DNA of 38,713 nt from assembly GCA_026708005.1 (NCBI GenBank), contig JAPOVR010000165.1, forward strand, positions 1 to 38,713, given 5' to 3'. The notes below the pieces were generated by a model. The model saw only the letters and a list, made by a program, of their open reading frames with translations, ran no database searches and was not told where the DNA came from. The position numbers and the translations under genes were made by a program. How positions within the stretch are numbered: the first letter of the stretch is position 1; each line of letters starts with the position of its first letter. This DNA is from Actinomycetes bacterium. GTDB taxonomy: Bacteria > Actinomycetota > Thermoleophilia > Gaiellales > Gaiellaceae. This document shows positions 7,938 to 16,650 of this stretch, one piece after another.

Positions 7938-8510
7938 TGACCTGCCTCCGGTGTTTGTGCCAGGGCTTATGTGTTGGTGGGGTGGTGTGAGCCTTCTTTG
8001 GGGTTGTAGTTGGTTGGGGGGTCACGGGCCACGAGGGTGCGGGTATGGTGGTTTCAGGTGCCGGTGGGCGGTACCCGAGGGAGCTGTGGGGGCGGGGCTG
8101 GTTGTAGGTCTGGCGCCAGCCTTCGATCAGAACCTGGGCTTCCCGGAGGGTGTAGAAGATCTCACGGCCTGTGTAGCTCGTCCCGCAGCTTGCCGTTGAA
8201 GCTCTCGACGTAGCCGTTCTCCCAGGGGCTGCCGGGCCAGGTGAAGAGCGGACGGGTACCGACGCGGCCAAGCCAGGTCCGCACGGCCCGGCAGGTGAAC
8301 CCCGGGGTGCGTTGTCCGCACGGGAGCGCGCAGCAGGCCCGTGGGAGGTTCATCCCACTGCCCTGTAGACCTGCGCCACCGACTGCTCCTACGCCAAGGC
8401 CACTTCCGCCTCCCGCAACGTGGCGATCACCCGCACCGGTGTGTGCCATCCCGCCCCCTTGACGACTCACACCCCATATGAATCGCAAACCAGCCCCAGA
8501 GGGGCAGGTT
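7938..8510 (-). mobile_element. IS3-family element, internally deleted (copy C)
   Basis: Both ends are visible: TGACCTGCC at 7938-7946 and GGGGCAGGTT at 8501-8510. Read leftward, OrfB is well preserved at its C-terminal end: FTCRAVRTWLGRVGTRPLF, then WENGYVESFNGKLRDE carrying the catalytic glutamate of the DDE triad, then GREIFYTLREAQVLIEGWR and NQPRPHSSLGYRPPAPE. About 600 bp covering OrfA and the first part of OrfB are missing, with the join near 8330-8350. One frameshift lies inside the rest. It cannot transpose by itself. No matching flanking target repeat was seen. Confidence 0.85.
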
Positions 8511-8521
8511 GCGCCGTTTTG

Positions 8522-9332
8522 CTACGTGCTTAGCCTGAGTAGGTCGGCCATCGTGATCATCGGTAGGTTCGCACCTGGGTCGGCCGCCTTCTCCGCCACC
8601 CTTCGGGTGAAGGCGGTTACTGCCGCTTCGAGAAAGCGCGTCTCCTCTGGTGTGAAATCAGTGCTGCGCCCCTCGGCTCTTCGAGCTACTTGACCACCCC
8701 TTTGCGACGAGAGCCTGCCGACCCTGTCGAGCACCTCCCTTTCTATCTGGTAGTGGTTTGCTGCCAGTGTCCGTTTGCTCCCCGTGGCTCCGGCGGCATG
8801 ACGGGCCGAACCTTCCAGCACTGTGAGGGAGAAGTAGGCCACGCTTGCTAGCGGTTCTCTTCCCTGGCGATAGAGATCGAGACGGGACAGCATGGACGAC
8901 GCGTCGGGGTCGCCAGGATCTATGGCCTGGCCCGGGGGAGGGGGGGGCAGGATACCCAGCCAGTGCCTTAGTTACTCGAACCTGCGTTTCCGGCGCCCGA
9001 AAATGGAAGGTCGCAGGGCTTGCTACTACACCCGCCGGCGTCGGTGGTGGACTGCGGTCGGTGATGTCGACTCTCGCATAAGCCAGCTTGAATTTGCCGG
9101 AGCCGGCACGTAGGGCGGCCTCAAACTCCCACCGGCGAACAAACCCTCCGAGTGCGCTCTTGGCCTCCTCCTCGGTTGCGTAGTGACTCTTCGGCTCGAC
9201 TATCACCTCGCCCTGATCCGCTCGAACACAGAACAGCTGGTCTTCATAGACCAAGGGCACAGCATCCTTGTAGTCGACTGAGTCGTCATGTGCGATGAAG
9301 TAATGGATGGCCCTTACGTGAGGGTCGTTCAT
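8522..9332 (-). pseudogene. Unrecognised protein, single frameshift at a G-run
   Basis: Two frames on the minus strand join into one protein of about 270 residues. The first (from 9332) begins MNDPHVRAIHYFIAHDDSVD and contains LVYEDQLFCVRADQGEVIVE. The second ends FTPEETRFLEAAVTAFTRRV and MITMADLLRLST, with its stop at 8522. The switch falls at the G-runs 8934-8938 and 8940-8947, where one base change restores a continuous frame; this may be a true mutation or a sequencing error. I recognise no family. The C-terminal half is helical. The gene lies alone between IS copies C and D, 11 bp from the end of copy C, in a defence-rich region, so an accessory or defence role is possible but unproven. 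Confidence 0.6.
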
Positions 9333-9474
9333 ACGGCTAGCTTCCCTGTCCCCAGTGCCTCGGCCTTGGGCAACCGGTAACCCACGCGGGGCTCGGCGAA
9401 GATGCAGGTGGAGTTGACTGCCCCACTGTTTGTGTCGGGCCTACGTTAGGGAATTACATGCGGTGGCGGCCGGC

Positions 9475-10404
9475 TGACCTGCCCCTTGCCGCTGGCTCGA
9501 CCTCGATGGGGGGTGCGGGGCGGGAGAGGGGGACGCGGTAGCGCGTTGAGGGCGAACGCCGGGGCAGGTGATCAGCAGTTGCGGGAGACACGAGGTGGCG
9601 CTGGCGCTGGGACGGTTGGGTGCGGCGGGGCGAGTCGCTGGCGCAGGGGGAAGCGGTGACATGCGGGTCATCCAGGCCAGACGGCCCAAGGCGCCTGAAG
9701 GGACTGGAAACGCGTGGCCGCTAGCGGACGAGGGCGGCATCTGGCCCCAGAAGTGCCGTGCCGGCAACCCCAGGCGAGACCGACTGAGCCTGACTGGCAG
9801 ATCTTGCATTCGGCTGCGCCCCGGCCGTCGCATATTCACGTTTGGGCCAACCCGGTCTGATGGCGGCCCGAACCCACCAACGGCCGGTGTCTTGAGGCCG
9901 CCTGTTGTGGCGAGGCGAGACGCACCCGACAACCCCCTAACAACCAAGGCAGCCCGGCAGAGCCTGGGCCGATGATCTACTCCGCAGTCCCACGGAGGCT
10001 GTCTGATCGCCCGCAGACGCTTCCCGCTCGCCCCGGCGCGGACAACGAACCTCGAGATCCACCAACCAGGCCGTGCCAGGGTCGGCTTGGCCGCGCCGGC
10101 ACCTGTCCGCCCTTCACCTGGCTGGGCAGCCCGTGGGAGAACGGCTACGCCGAGAGCTTTAGCTGCAAGTTACGGGGAAATCGACCCAGGCCGCGAGGCT
10201 CCCGGGAACCGCGGGTCACGATCAAGGTTGGCGCCGAGCCCGCAGCCCAGCTCTGCCTCACAACCCCTTCGTGTACCTTCCGTCTCCAGCCGCCCCCATG
10301 ACGCCGGCCCCGCGTTGCTAGCGACCCTCCAGCCACCGACAACCCGAATTGATGCTGCTGTCGTGGCACTAGCATGCCTCTGGCACAAAGCTGGGCGCAG
10401 GTCA
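9475..10404 (+). mobile_element. IS3-family element, internally deleted (copy D)
   Basis: The left terminus TGACCTGCCCCTTGCCGCTG begins at 9475 and the right end GCAGGTCA is at 10397-10404. OrfA is partly visible at 9570-9720, including GSGDMRVIQARRPKAPEG. The frame then jumps to the middle of OrfB, with the block around TFGPTRSDGGPNPP at 9838-9890, and later GTCPPFTWLGSPWENGYAES at about 10100-10160 with the catalytic glutamate. The last 200 bp match copy C (GGCACAAA near the end) but carry no open frame. Several stops and shifts make it inactive. Confidence 0.82.
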
Positions 10405-10590
10405 GGTAGTCCGCGACTTCGGAGTAGGGTGATTTGGTTGTGTGGCTTGCGGGAGACAGGAGTCGATGCTGGTGGGCGCGGTGACCGTTTGGCGGTGTGA
10501 CTGTTGCCTCGGCTTGCGGGGGGCTTGGTGCTTCCCTTCTGGGCGCCTCGCGGGTAGGGCTGGTTTGCTGTCGGTCCAAGGGGTTGTGCG

Positions 10591-12963
10591 GTGCGGGCAG
10601 ACGTCGATAGGCTTGTCCCGGGCGCTACAGTCCGGTTCCCTGGGTTGGACGATCTTGTCGAGATCGTTTCGGTCGAGCCGGGTGAGTACTGGACGTTCAT
10701 CTATTCCGACGCTGACGATTTCGGCAGGTTGACGTTGTCGGAGGAGGAGCTCGGCGGGGTCGTCGTGGTGGAGCAGTCTGACCGGCCGATGTTTGATGGC
10801 GATCCGGGTCGGTTTCGGCTGGGGCTTGAGGCTCGAAGGGTCAGGACGGCGTTCACTTATGAGATGGCTGCGGTTGCGGTGTCGAATGTCCAGCCGTTGC
10901 CGCACCAGCTTGAGGCGGTGTACGACCAGTTTTTGCCGCAGCCTCGGCTTCGTTTCCTCCTTGCTGACGACCCTGGGGCGGGGAAGACGATCATGGCGGG
11001 CCTGTATGCGAAGGAGCTTGTGCTGCGTCGGGCTGGTGATCGCATCCTGGTTGTTGTGCCGGCGAGTTTGCGTGCGCAGTGGGCTCGCGAGCTTGATGAG
11101 CGCTTCCAGCTCTCGTTCGTCGGGATGGACGCGGCCCTCTACGGCTCCGCACCGACAGGGAATCCGTGGGATCTCCATCCTCGGGTGATCGTCTCGCGTG
11201 ACTTCCTGCGTCAGGAGCACGTGCTTGAGGCGTTCCGGGAGGCGGAGCTCCAGTGGGATCTCGCTGTCCTTGACGAGGCCCATGGCTACACGGCGTACGT
11301 TGACGGCAGGGGGTATCTGAAGAGGAGGAGCCAGCGGTACGTTGCTGCGGAGGCGGTCAGTGCCCAGGCCGACAGGTTGATTCTTATGACGGCGACGCCG
11401 CATCGCGGCAAGGACGCTGATTTCTGGGCGCTGATGCGGCTCCTTGATCCTCATGTCTTCGGTGACCGGGCCCCGAGACGGGTGGTGGTTCCGGGGCGAC
11501 TGTGGCGTCGGGTCTCGAAGGAATCGATGCGCGACATGCGGGGCCAGAGGCTTTTCAAGAAACGTCACGCTCGGACGCGCAGCGGCGAGCTGTCGCCTGC
11601 TGAGCAGGAGCTTTACGATGCTGTAACCGAGTTCGTCTCGGAGAAGCTGCGGGAGGTTCGTTCCCAGGAGGGGGCGAGGCGGAACGCGGCCGGGTTCGCG
11701 CTTACGACGATGCAGCGCCGTCTCGCATCGAGCACACGGGCGATTCGGCGAACTCTGGAGCGTCGTGTTGAGCGTATCGAGCGTGCGCTCGAGGATCCCG
11801 AGGGGTACCTGCGCTCAAAGAAGGCGTTCCAGGCCGAGGTTCTCGGAGAAGACGACCTCGATGATCTCGGCGAGCAGGAGCTGTGGCAGCGGCAGGAGGA
11901 GGCGCTGGAGGAGTGGCTGCCGCGGACGGTCGAAGAGTTGCGCGTTGAGCGGGAGCTGCTTGATCCGCTTCTCGCGCTCGCGAGCGAGGCGGAGGAGAGA
12001 CGATCCGATTGGAAGCTACGCGAGCTGCTGGACGTCGTGCAGTCAGAGGGGCTCCGGGAAGACCGCCGGAAGCAGCTGCTGATCTTCACCGAGCACAAAG
12101 ACACGCTCGACTACCTGGTTGAGGAGTTGCGCCCGGACTTCGAGGTCGCGGTCATCCACGGCGGCATGAAGCTCGGGGAGCGAATCGACCAGGAGCGGTT
12201 CTTCCGCGAGCGGGCCCAGATCCTTGTCGCCACCGAGGCGGCTGGGGAGGGTATCAACCTCCAGTTCTGCCATCTCATGGTCAACTACGACATCCCCTGG
12301 TCACCGCACCGTCTTGAGCAGCGGATGGGACGTATTCACCGTATCGGCCAGACCCGTGAGGTGCATATCTTCAATATGGTCGCGGGAAGTACTCGCGAGG
12401 GGTACGTGCTCAAGGCGCTTCTCGACAAGCTCGAGCGCATCGAGAGCACGTTCGGCGACCGGGTCTTTGACGTGATCGGCGGCATCTTCGAGGAGTACGA
12501 CCTCCGCGAGCTACTCGAGAGCGTCCTCCTGGGCGACGTGTCGGCCGAAGACGCGGCCTCGAGGATCGCCGCGAAGGAGACTGATCCCGTCGCGCTTGCC
12601 CGGGCGAACGAGCTGCTCGAGTCGGCGCTTGCGACAGACAACATCGATTGGCAGGAGCAGTCCGACCGTGCGGCAAGGGCACGCGAGCGGCGGCTCCCGC
12701 CCAGCTACTTCAAGCGGTTTCTCCTCGACGCCATTACGGTCGCCGGGGGGCAGGGCGGAGGAGCGGGTGGACAGGACCGTCCGCGTCGAGCGTACCCCCG
12801 ACACGCTGGTGGCACGAAGCCGGGTCGGCAGCGCCACCCGGAGGATCGCACCAACATATGCGCGTCTCGCATTCGACCGGGAGATCGCGATGCGGTCCCG
12901 CGAGGACGACGAGGCAACCCTGGCGGCGGCCGAGCTCTGCGGGCCAGGCCATCCCCTCTTTGA
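10591..12963 (+). CDS. SNF2/DrmD-like superfamily 2 helicase, N-terminal part (frameshifted)
   Basis: This large helicase starts at GTG with AAGGGG 7 bases upstream. Residues 1-95 are the leader domain typical of DrmD/BrxHII-like helicases (GATVRFPG, FDGDPGRFRLGLEARRVR). The motor shows motif I DPGAGKT (127-133), DEAH (228-231), TATPH (267-271), VIHGG (521-525) and ATEAAGEGINLQ with QRMGRIHRIGQT (547-588). It is thus an ATP-driven DNA translocase. Homology ends at residue 720, at the six-G run 12745-12750; the 70 residues after it are frameshift product. The true continuation is the next entry, and the joined gene (10591-13993) would give about 1134 residues. It heads an operon with a DNA methyltransferase and a DUF499 ATPase, which points to phage defence. 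Confidence 0.88.
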   Translation: MRADVDRLVPGATVRFPGLDDLVEIVSVEPGEYWTFIYSDADDFGRLTLSEEELGGVVVVEQSDRPMFDGDPGRFRLGLEARRVRTAFTYEMAAVAVSNVQPLPHQLEAVYDQFLPQPRLRFLLADDPGAGKTIMAGLYAKELVLRRAGDRILVVVPASLRAQWARELDERFQLSFVGMDAALYGSAPTGNPWDLHPRVIVSRDFLRQEHVLEAFREAELQWDLAVLDEAHGYTAYVDGRGYLKRRSQRYVAAEAVSAQADRLILMTATPHRGKDADFWALMRLLDPHVFGDRAPRRVVVPGRLWRRVSKESMRDMRGQRLFKKRHARTRSGELSPAEQELYDAVTEFVSEKLREVRSQEGARRNAAGFALTTMQRRLASSTRAIRRTLERRVERIERALEDPEGYLRSKKAFQAEVLGEDDLDDLGEQELWQRQEEALEEWLPRTVEELRVERELLDPLLALASEAEERRSDWKLRELLDVVQSEGLREDRRKQLLIFTEHKDTLDYLVEELRPDFEVAVIHGGMKLGERIDQERFFRERAQILVATEAAGEGINLQFCHLMVNYDIPWSPHRLEQRMGRIHRIGQTREVHIFNMVAGSTREGYVLKALLDKLERIESTFGDRVFDVIGGIFEEYDLRELLESVLLGDVSAEDAASRIAAKETDPVALARANELLESALATDNIDWQEQSDRAARARERRLPPSYFKRFLLDAITVAGGQGGGAGGQDRPRRAYPRHAGGTKPGRQRHPEDRTNICASRIRPGDRDAVPRGRRGNPGGGRALRARPSPL

Positions 12964-13993
12964 CGCGCTCGTGGAGTGGGTGATCGAGAACACCACCGAC
13001 GACATCCAGAAAGGCGCCGTCTTCGCGGATCCCGACGTCACCGATCCTTGCGTTTTGCATCATCTGCTCGCCGACACGGTCGACGGGAACCGCGAGCTCG
13101 TGCACCAGGCGCTCAGTCTCGCCTCGCAGCGTGGTGGCGCGCTCAGTGCAGGGGCGGGGAAGACGCTGTACGACATGATCCCGCACGAACTACCCGCGGG
13201 CGTCATTCCTCCGGGAAAGCCGGCGGAACTCGAAAACTGGGCGCGCAAGCATCTCTTTGAGGAGACGTTCCAACAGGTGAAAAGCGAACGCGAACGGATC
13301 GCGGGTGTAACCGAGAGGTTTCTTGAGGAGAGCTTTTCGGCTCTCCTGGCCGAGGCAGATCGCCAGATCCTCGGAGCGGAGGATGAGGGCGATCGCGGCG
13401 TCCCGGGGGCGCAGGGACGCGTGCGGCAGGCGGAACTCGCGAAGGAGGCCCACCGGCAGCGGCGAGACGAGCGGGTCGCGATCGCCCGGCGAAGCGGCCT
13501 CGTCAACAGAGGCCAGATCTCGCTGCTCGGCAGTGTCGTGGTCCTCCCGGCCGGTGCCGAAGCGCACGAAGAGGACGAAGAGCCGCATGAGGCTGATCCT
13601 TCCGGTCTGTCAAACGCCGAGATTGAAGCCATTGCCATGGGCGAGGCGACTCGCTACGAAACCGCCCGCGGGGCGAGGTGGGAGAGCACCGAGAAGGACG
13701 GGTGCGGCTTTGACCTCCGTTCTGTCAGCGTGAGCGATCGTCGCTGCATCGAAGTCAAAGGGCGCGCCGGGGTCGCTCAGGTCGGCCTGACCTGGCTCGA
13801 GTACCAGAAGGCGCTTGAGCTGAAGGATGAGTTCTGGCTTTACGTGGTACTCGAATGCGCGACCGCAAGCCCTCGCCTCTACCGCGTCCAGAACCCGGCC
13901 GAGCGGCTCGCCGGAGCGATCACGCCGAGCCTCGACGTCCGCTTCCAGATCAAGCCCGACCCTGTGATCAGCACTGCGGAGGTTGGGGGATGA
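12751..13993 (+). pseudogene. C-terminal part of the DrmD-like helicase with DUF3883 domain
   Basis: After the G-run at 12745-12750 the helicase continues one frame over as GGRAEERVDRTVRVERTPDT and stays open to the TGA at 13991-13993. It includes a substrate-side region (PGHPLFDALVEWVIEN), a long charged helical stretch (about 13260-13480), and a C-terminal DUF3883 domain with IEVKGRAGVAQVGLTWLEYQ followed by FWLYVVLEC. DUF3883 is a nuclease-fold-like domain found at the end of defence helicases. Removing one G makes a single gene. If the shift is real, this part would not be made or would need an internal start. The stop overlaps the methyltransferase start as ATGA. Confidence 0.78.
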
Positions 13994-16650
13994 GGCGCCT
14001 ACTCATCGAAGAGGGCCTGCCCTTCCAGGCAATCAACGAAGCATCCCATCGGGAGAAGAGCGGCAACTCGCCTGGCCACCCGCGGAGGCTCCACCTTTGG
14101 TGGGCTCGCCGACCGCTCGCGATGAGCCGCGCTCTCGTGCTCGGCTCGCTCGTTCCCGCGCCTCTAGACGATTCTGAGCGCAGGAGGATCTTCCGGGCTA
14201 TCGAGGGTTGTTCGCTCTTCAAGGATTCGGGTGTCCCGGCCCGGGTCGAGCCACTTCGCGATCTGATTCGATCGTCGTTCCCGGAGAAGCCGCCAGCCGT
14301 TCTTGACTGCTTCGCCGGCGGCGGCGCGATCCCGCTCGAGGCGCTCCGCCTAGGGGGAGACGTGACTGCCGTCGATCTCAATCCAGTCGCCTATCTGATC
14401 GAACGGTGCATGCTCGAATTCCCGCAGCGTTTCGCGACCGACGACGAGCATGGTAGGAACTCGCTGGCCGAGGATGTCCGTCGATGGGGCGAGGCAGTCG
14501 CCGATAGAGCGGCCGCGCGACTCAGCCGTGCCTTCCCGCACAGCGACGATCAAGGCAGGCCGCTCGTGTGGTTCTGGTCTCGGACGATGCCTTGCCGCAA
14601 CCCGCGGTGCCGACTGGAGATCCCGCTTGTCAAGTCATGGTGGCTCGCCCGGGGGCGGAACCGAGTCTGGCTTGAACCGATCTTCAAGGGCGATCAGAGC
14701 GACTTCGCCCTGCGAAGCGACGATGACCCGGCCGGCCGCAACCGCGACTCCGGCACTGTCAGCGCCTCGACCGTCACCTGCCCCCGCTGCTCGACGACGA
14801 TCTCGGCGGCCGATGTCCGCCGGCACGGAAAGTCCCAGCCGTTCGGGACTCGGCTCAACGCGGTGCTTGAACTCACATCCGCAGGCCGGGCATATCGCCT
14901 CCCGGCTTCGACAGACCTGGCCGGGGTTCGAGCCGCAATAGAAGCCCTGAAGGCGTGGGAGGGCGACGGATCTCTCGAATCGCCTATCCCCGATGAATTC
15001 ATCGACCCGACCAAGTACCGACGTCTCCAGAGTCTCGTGTTCGGTATTGGCCGCTACCGGGATCTGTTCACGCCCCGGCAGCTGCTGGTGCTCGCCACGA
15101 TCTCAGATGCGATCCGGGAGGCGCACCCCGAGATGCTCGACGATGGAATGGAGGAAGACCGGGCCAGGGCAGTCGCGACGTACCTGGGCCTGCTCATGGA
15201 TCGGATTGCCGACTACAACTCATCGTTCTGTTCTTGGCACCTGAGCGGGGAAAAGACAGGCCACACGTTCGCTCGCCAGTCGATACCGATGATCTGGGAC
15301 TTCACGGAGATAGACCCTTTCGCTGAAGTTCCCGGGAACTGGCGTTCGGGTCTCGCTTCGGTCACGGCTGCTATCGAGCGCTGCGCAGAGACTGGATCTG
15401 TCCCGGCGCGAGTGGTTCGCGGTAACGCCCAGGACCTATCACAATTCCCCAACGGTTCGTTCGACGCAGTCGTTGTCGATCCGCCCTACTACGACGCCGT
15501 CCAGTACGCGGACATTTCAGACTTCTTCTACGTGTGGCTGAAGCGATCCGTCGGTTTCCTCTACCCCGACCTGTTTGCCACACCTCTCACTCCGAAGGCG
15601 CAGGAAGTGATCGAGAACACAGCGGACCGGAAGAGCGATGCCTATATCTCCTCGGACGAATTCGAGCGGAGACTCGCGAGGTCGATCGCGGAGATGCGGC
15701 GTTTTGTCAAACCTGACGGTGTCGTCACGATCGTGTTTGCCCACACGGAGTCGGATGCGTGGGAGCGGCTTCTGCGCTCTCTGCTGGCCGCTGGTCTTGT
15801 TGTGTCAGCAAGCTGGCCGATGCAGTCGGAAATGGGCAGCCGGTCAACAGCGAACCTCAGTGCCGTGCTGGGCTCGTCGGTCGTTCTTGTCTGTAGACCG
15901 CGTGTGGAGACTGGGACAGTGTTCTACGACGACGTCGTCCGTGAACTCGACGAGCGGATCGGTCAGCGCCTCGACGAGTTCGAGCGGCTCGGGCTGCGCG
16001 GGGCCGATTTCCTGATCAGCGCCATAGGGCCGGCGTTCGAGGTCTTCGGCAGGTACACGGAGGTTCAGCGCCTGAACGGCGAGGCTGTGACTGTCGGAGA
16101 GCTCCTGGCGCTCGCTCGCAGAACGGTTGCCCGTCACGCGATGCGCCGACTTCTTGGCTCGGAGGCTCTCTCAGCCGTCGACGATGTCTCGCTTTTCTAT
16201 CTCACCTGGCGGTGGGCGTATGGCGCTGCACGCATCCCGGTCGACGAGGCGCAGAAGCTGGGGAAGGCGTTCAACGTTGAGGCGAACGAACTCAACGGTG
16301 TTGACGGGCCGGTCGAGACGTCGCGTCAGAGCTACAGGCTGCGTGGGCCAGACGACCGCAAACGGATCAAGCTCGGTGGGAGCCCGCCGCTGGTCGACGT
16401 CCTTCACTTGGCGTGCAAGCTGTTCGAGCAGGGGCGCCGCACGGAGCTCTCCGAGGTCCTCGCCGGATCGGGCTTCGCGGAGGAGCCCGCGTTCTGGGCT
16501 GCGGCGAGAGCGATCGCCGAGTCACTACCGGACGGTGACCGCGAACGAACCCTGCTCGTCAATCTCCTGGGCGGCCAGTCTCAGACCGTTGAGGCAGCGC
16601 GGCGGGCGGCACCCGACAATGTCCTCCGACTGTTCGAGGTGAACACATGA
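13990..16650 (+). CDS. DUF1156-containing adenine-specific DNA methyltransferase (PglX1/COG1743-like)
   Basis: The start ATG at 13990 overlaps the helicase stop (ATGA) and gives 886 residues. The N-terminal DUF1156 block reads LLIEEGLPFQAINEASHREK and then LHLWWARRPLAMSRA, with W37-W38. The SAM-binding motif is DCFAGGGAIPLEAL, starting at D106, with the acidic VDLNP after it. The catalytic motif IV is DPPY at 497-500, in VVVDPPYYDAVQYADISDFF. A cysteine cluster PCRNPRCRLEIPLVKSWW lies between them. This architecture marks N6-adenine or N4-cytosine methylases of defence islands, including BREX type 3. It presumably marks self DNA while the helicase and ATPase act on unmarked DNA. The target sequence cannot be read from the gene. 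Confidence 0.9.
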   Translation: MRRLLIEEGLPFQAINEASHREKSGNSPGHPRRLHLWWARRPLAMSRALVLGSLVPAPLDDSERRRIFRAIEGCSLFKDSGVPARVEPLRDLIRSSFPEKPPAVLDCFAGGGAIPLEALRLGGDVTAVDLNPVAYLIERCMLEFPQRFATDDEHGRNSLAEDVRRWGEAVADRAAARLSRAFPHSDDQGRPLVWFWSRTMPCRNPRCRLEIPLVKSWWLARGRNRVWLEPIFKGDQSDFALRSDDDPAGRNRDSGTVSASTVTCPRCSTTISAADVRRHGKSQPFGTRLNAVLELTSAGRAYRLPASTDLAGVRAAIEALKAWEGDGSLESPIPDEFIDPTKYRRLQSLVFGIGRYRDLFTPRQLLVLATISDAIREAHPEMLDDGMEEDRARAVATYLGLLMDRIADYNSSFCSWHLSGEKTGHTFARQSIPMIWDFTEIDPFAEVPGNWRSGLASVTAAIERCAETGSVPARVVRGNAQDLSQFPNGSFDAVVVDPPYYDAVQYADISDFFYVWLKRSVGFLYPDLFATPLTPKAQEVIENTADRKSDAYISSDEFERRLARSIAEMRRFVKPDGVVTIVFAHTESDAWERLLRSLLAAGLVVSASWPMQSEMGSRSTANLSAVLGSSVVLVCRPRVETGTVFYDDVVRELDERIGQRLDEFERLGLRGADFLISAIGPAFEVFGRYTEVQRLNGEAVTVGELLALARRTVARHAMRRLLGSEALSAVDDVSLFYLTWRWAYGAARIPVDEAQKLGKAFNVEANELNGVDGPVETSRQSYRLRGPDDRKRIKLGGSPPLVDVLHLACKLFEQGRRTELSEVLAGSGFAEEPAFWAAARAIAESLPDGDRERTLLVNLLGGQSQTVEAARRAAPDNVLRLFEVNT

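Noticed and set aside
10402..11568. Minus-strand open frame of 388 codons opposite the helicase
   Set aside because: Helicase motifs on the plus strand explain the sequence; the minus product has no recognisable features.
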